Source: Streptomyces sp. DH5 (lineage in GTDB: Bacteria > Actinomycetota > Actinomycetes > Streptomycetales > Streptomycetaceae). Taken from it: a stretch of 64,000 nt of DNA. Location: contig NZ_JAHWGP010000008.1 of assembly GCF_020873915.1 (NCBI RefSeq), positions 1 through 64,000 of the forward strand, in the 5' to 3' direction. Of this stretch, positions 63,205-64,000 are shown piece by piece (positions within the stretch are counted from its first letter, which is position 1; each line of letters starts with the position of its first letter). The position numbers and the translations under genes were made by a program. The notes beneath the pieces are model-generated. The model had not been told where the DNA came from. It was given only the letters and a program-made list of their open reading frames with translations, and made no database searches.

Positions 63205-63510
63205 TCACCCGGCGTCCGGCCCGTACACCTCGGTCCCGTCCGAAACCCGCCGCACGTGGATGCACTCGCCCGGGCACTCCTTCGCGGAGTCGATCACATC
63301 GGTGAGAAGCGGCAGCGGCACGGGCGTTGTCGCACCCTCGTCCTGCAACAGCTCGTCCCGCGGACCCTTCACGTAGGCCAGGCCGTCGATGTCCAGCTCG
63401 AACACCTCGGGCGCGTACTGGGCGCAGATGCCGTCGCCGGTACACAGGTCCTGGTCGATCCAGACCTCCAGGGCCTCCCCGACGACTCCCGCCTCCTGCT
63501 GCACGCTCAT
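63205..63510 (-). CDS. Ferredoxin (3Fe-4S or 4Fe-4S)
   Basis: Electron carrier of 101 aa. Cysteine pattern CTGDGICAQYAPEVF (Asp in place of the second Cys of a C-x2-C-x2-C motif, typical for [3Fe-4S] ferredoxins serving P450s) and ECPGECIHV for the third ligand. ATG 63510. Divergent from arc; in related genomes it sits between arc and the trmI gene. Redox partner unknown. Confidence 0.88.
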   Translation of the reverse strand: MSVQQEAGVVGEALEVWIDQDLCTGDGICAQYAPEVFELDIDGLAYVKGPRDELLQDEGATTPVPLPLLTDVIDSAKECPGECIHVRRVSDGTEVYGPDAG

Positions 63511-63755
63511 CTCTCCTGCCGTTTCCAGCGTCGAACCGAACGGGAATCCGGCCAGCTCTGACGGGTGTTGAACACTTCGACCCTACCTTCGCCTGGGTTC
63601 CAATCATCTTCGGTGGGTATTCCCCTGGCGTGAGGGAGAGCGCAAGGGTGAAGATCGGACACACCCCGACCGTCTTTGTGATCTAGGGGTTTCAATCGAC
63701 ACCCGCCCAGGTAGGGTCTGGAAGCGTCCAGCTCCCCTTGGAGGAGGTGAGGACC
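63511..63755. promoter_or_regulatory. Divergent ferredoxin-arc promoter region
   Basis: Contains the palindrome GTGTTGAACAC (63565-63575), AT-richer DNA at 63590-63700, a -10-like TAGGGT at about 63713-63718, and hairpin CTGGA-AGCG-TCCAG (63719-63732) just before the arc ribosome binding site. Assignment of individual boxes is tentative. Confidence 0.45.
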
Positions 63756-64000
63756 GTGGCAGCCCACGACGACGACATGAACCGCGGCATCCGCCCGGGA
63801 CACGGGTCCGACGACCCGGCCGGGCAGATCGCCTACCTTGAGCAGGAGATCGCCGTCCTGCGACGTAAGCTCGCCGACTCTCCGCGACACACGAGGATTC
63901 TCGAAGAGCGGATCGTCGAGCTGCAGACCAACCTGGCCGGCGTGTCCGCCCAGAACGAACGACTCGCGGGCACGCTCCGTGAGGCCCGCGACCAGATCGT
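63756..64000 (+). CDS. arc: Proteasome-associated AAA ATPase ARC (Mpa), 5' part
   Basis: First 81 codons only; the gene runs past the window end. ARC/Mpa forms the hexameric unfoldase that recognises Pup-tagged proteins and feeds the 20S proteasome. The visible part is the N-terminal coiled coil (GQIAYLEQEIAVLRRKLADSP, RHTRILEERIVELQTNLAGVSAQNERLAGTLREARDQI), which binds Pup. GTG 63756 follows GGAGGAGGTGAGG. The OB and AAA domains are beyond the edge. Confidence 0.93.
   Translation, partial: MAAHDDDMNRGIRPGHGSDDPAGQIAYLEQEIAVLRRKLADSPRHTRILEERIVELQTNLAGVSAQNERLAGTLREARDQI

Noticed and set aside
1-64000. Prophage, insertion sequence or biosynthetic gene cluster
   Set aside because: No transposase, integrase, phage structural, PKS/NRPS or terpene genes are visible, and gene order matches conserved Streptomyces chromosome.

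Overview
The window is chromosomal DNA of a Streptomyces. It has very high GC, GTG starts and AAGGAGG-type ribosome binding sites, chaplin genes, a mycothiol ligase gene, the glycerol (gyl) cluster with its IclR regulator, and the start of the proteasomal ATPase gene arc. From memory, the order soxR - gntR/gntK/gntP - chpH/chpC - mshC - glpD/glpK/glpF/gylR - metH - trmI - arc matches the S. coelicolor chromosome around SCO1648-SCO1706, read in reverse. I see no phage, insertion sequence, CRISPR array or biosynthetic gene cluster.

Bases 1-20,000 are mostly small-molecule and lipid catabolism under TetR-type control. They hold an ABC ATPase, an aldehyde/alcohol dehydrogenase operon, an ArsR-EamA exporter operon, and a TetR divergent from an acyl-CoA dehydrogenase. 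A second TetR faces a MaoC hydratase. They are followed by soxR, a Deinococcus-type RNA ligase and a NamZ-like muramidase. A third group has an SDR, a TetR, an acyl-CoA dehydrogenase plus an APH-fold kinase (a split form of mammalian ACAD10/11), and a quinone-type oxidoreductase. Each TetR has a candidate palindromic operator, and two of these operators are repeated at a second, distant promoter.

Bases 20,000-38,000 hold two DUF202 proteins, a NUDIX hydrolase, an amino acid permease, the gluconate genes (gntP, gntK, divergent gntR), tRNA-Leu(GAG), an M20 peptidase and the chaplins chpH and chpC. A RecD2-like protein that has lost its P-loop follows, then an aldo/keto reductase, an F420-type luciferase-like oxidoreductase, a ferritin-like protein and a CorA channel.

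Bases 38,000-54,100 contain the mycothiol neighbourhood (histidine phosphatase, DUF3090, SCO1664-type kinase-fold protein, mshC), a convergent PAC2 protein, a FadR-type regulator, glpF-glpK-glpD with gylR and its operators, the cobalamin-dependent methionine synthase metH, and a HAD phosphatase.

Bases 54,100-64,000 carry two tandem peptide-type solute-binding lipoproteins with no permease nearby, an orphan NarL-type response regulator, a stand-alone RecB/AddB-like Fe-S nuclease, a site-2-protease-like peptidase, tRNA m1A58 methyltransferase, a secreted protein of unknown role, a ferredoxin, and the first 81 codons of arc at the window edge.
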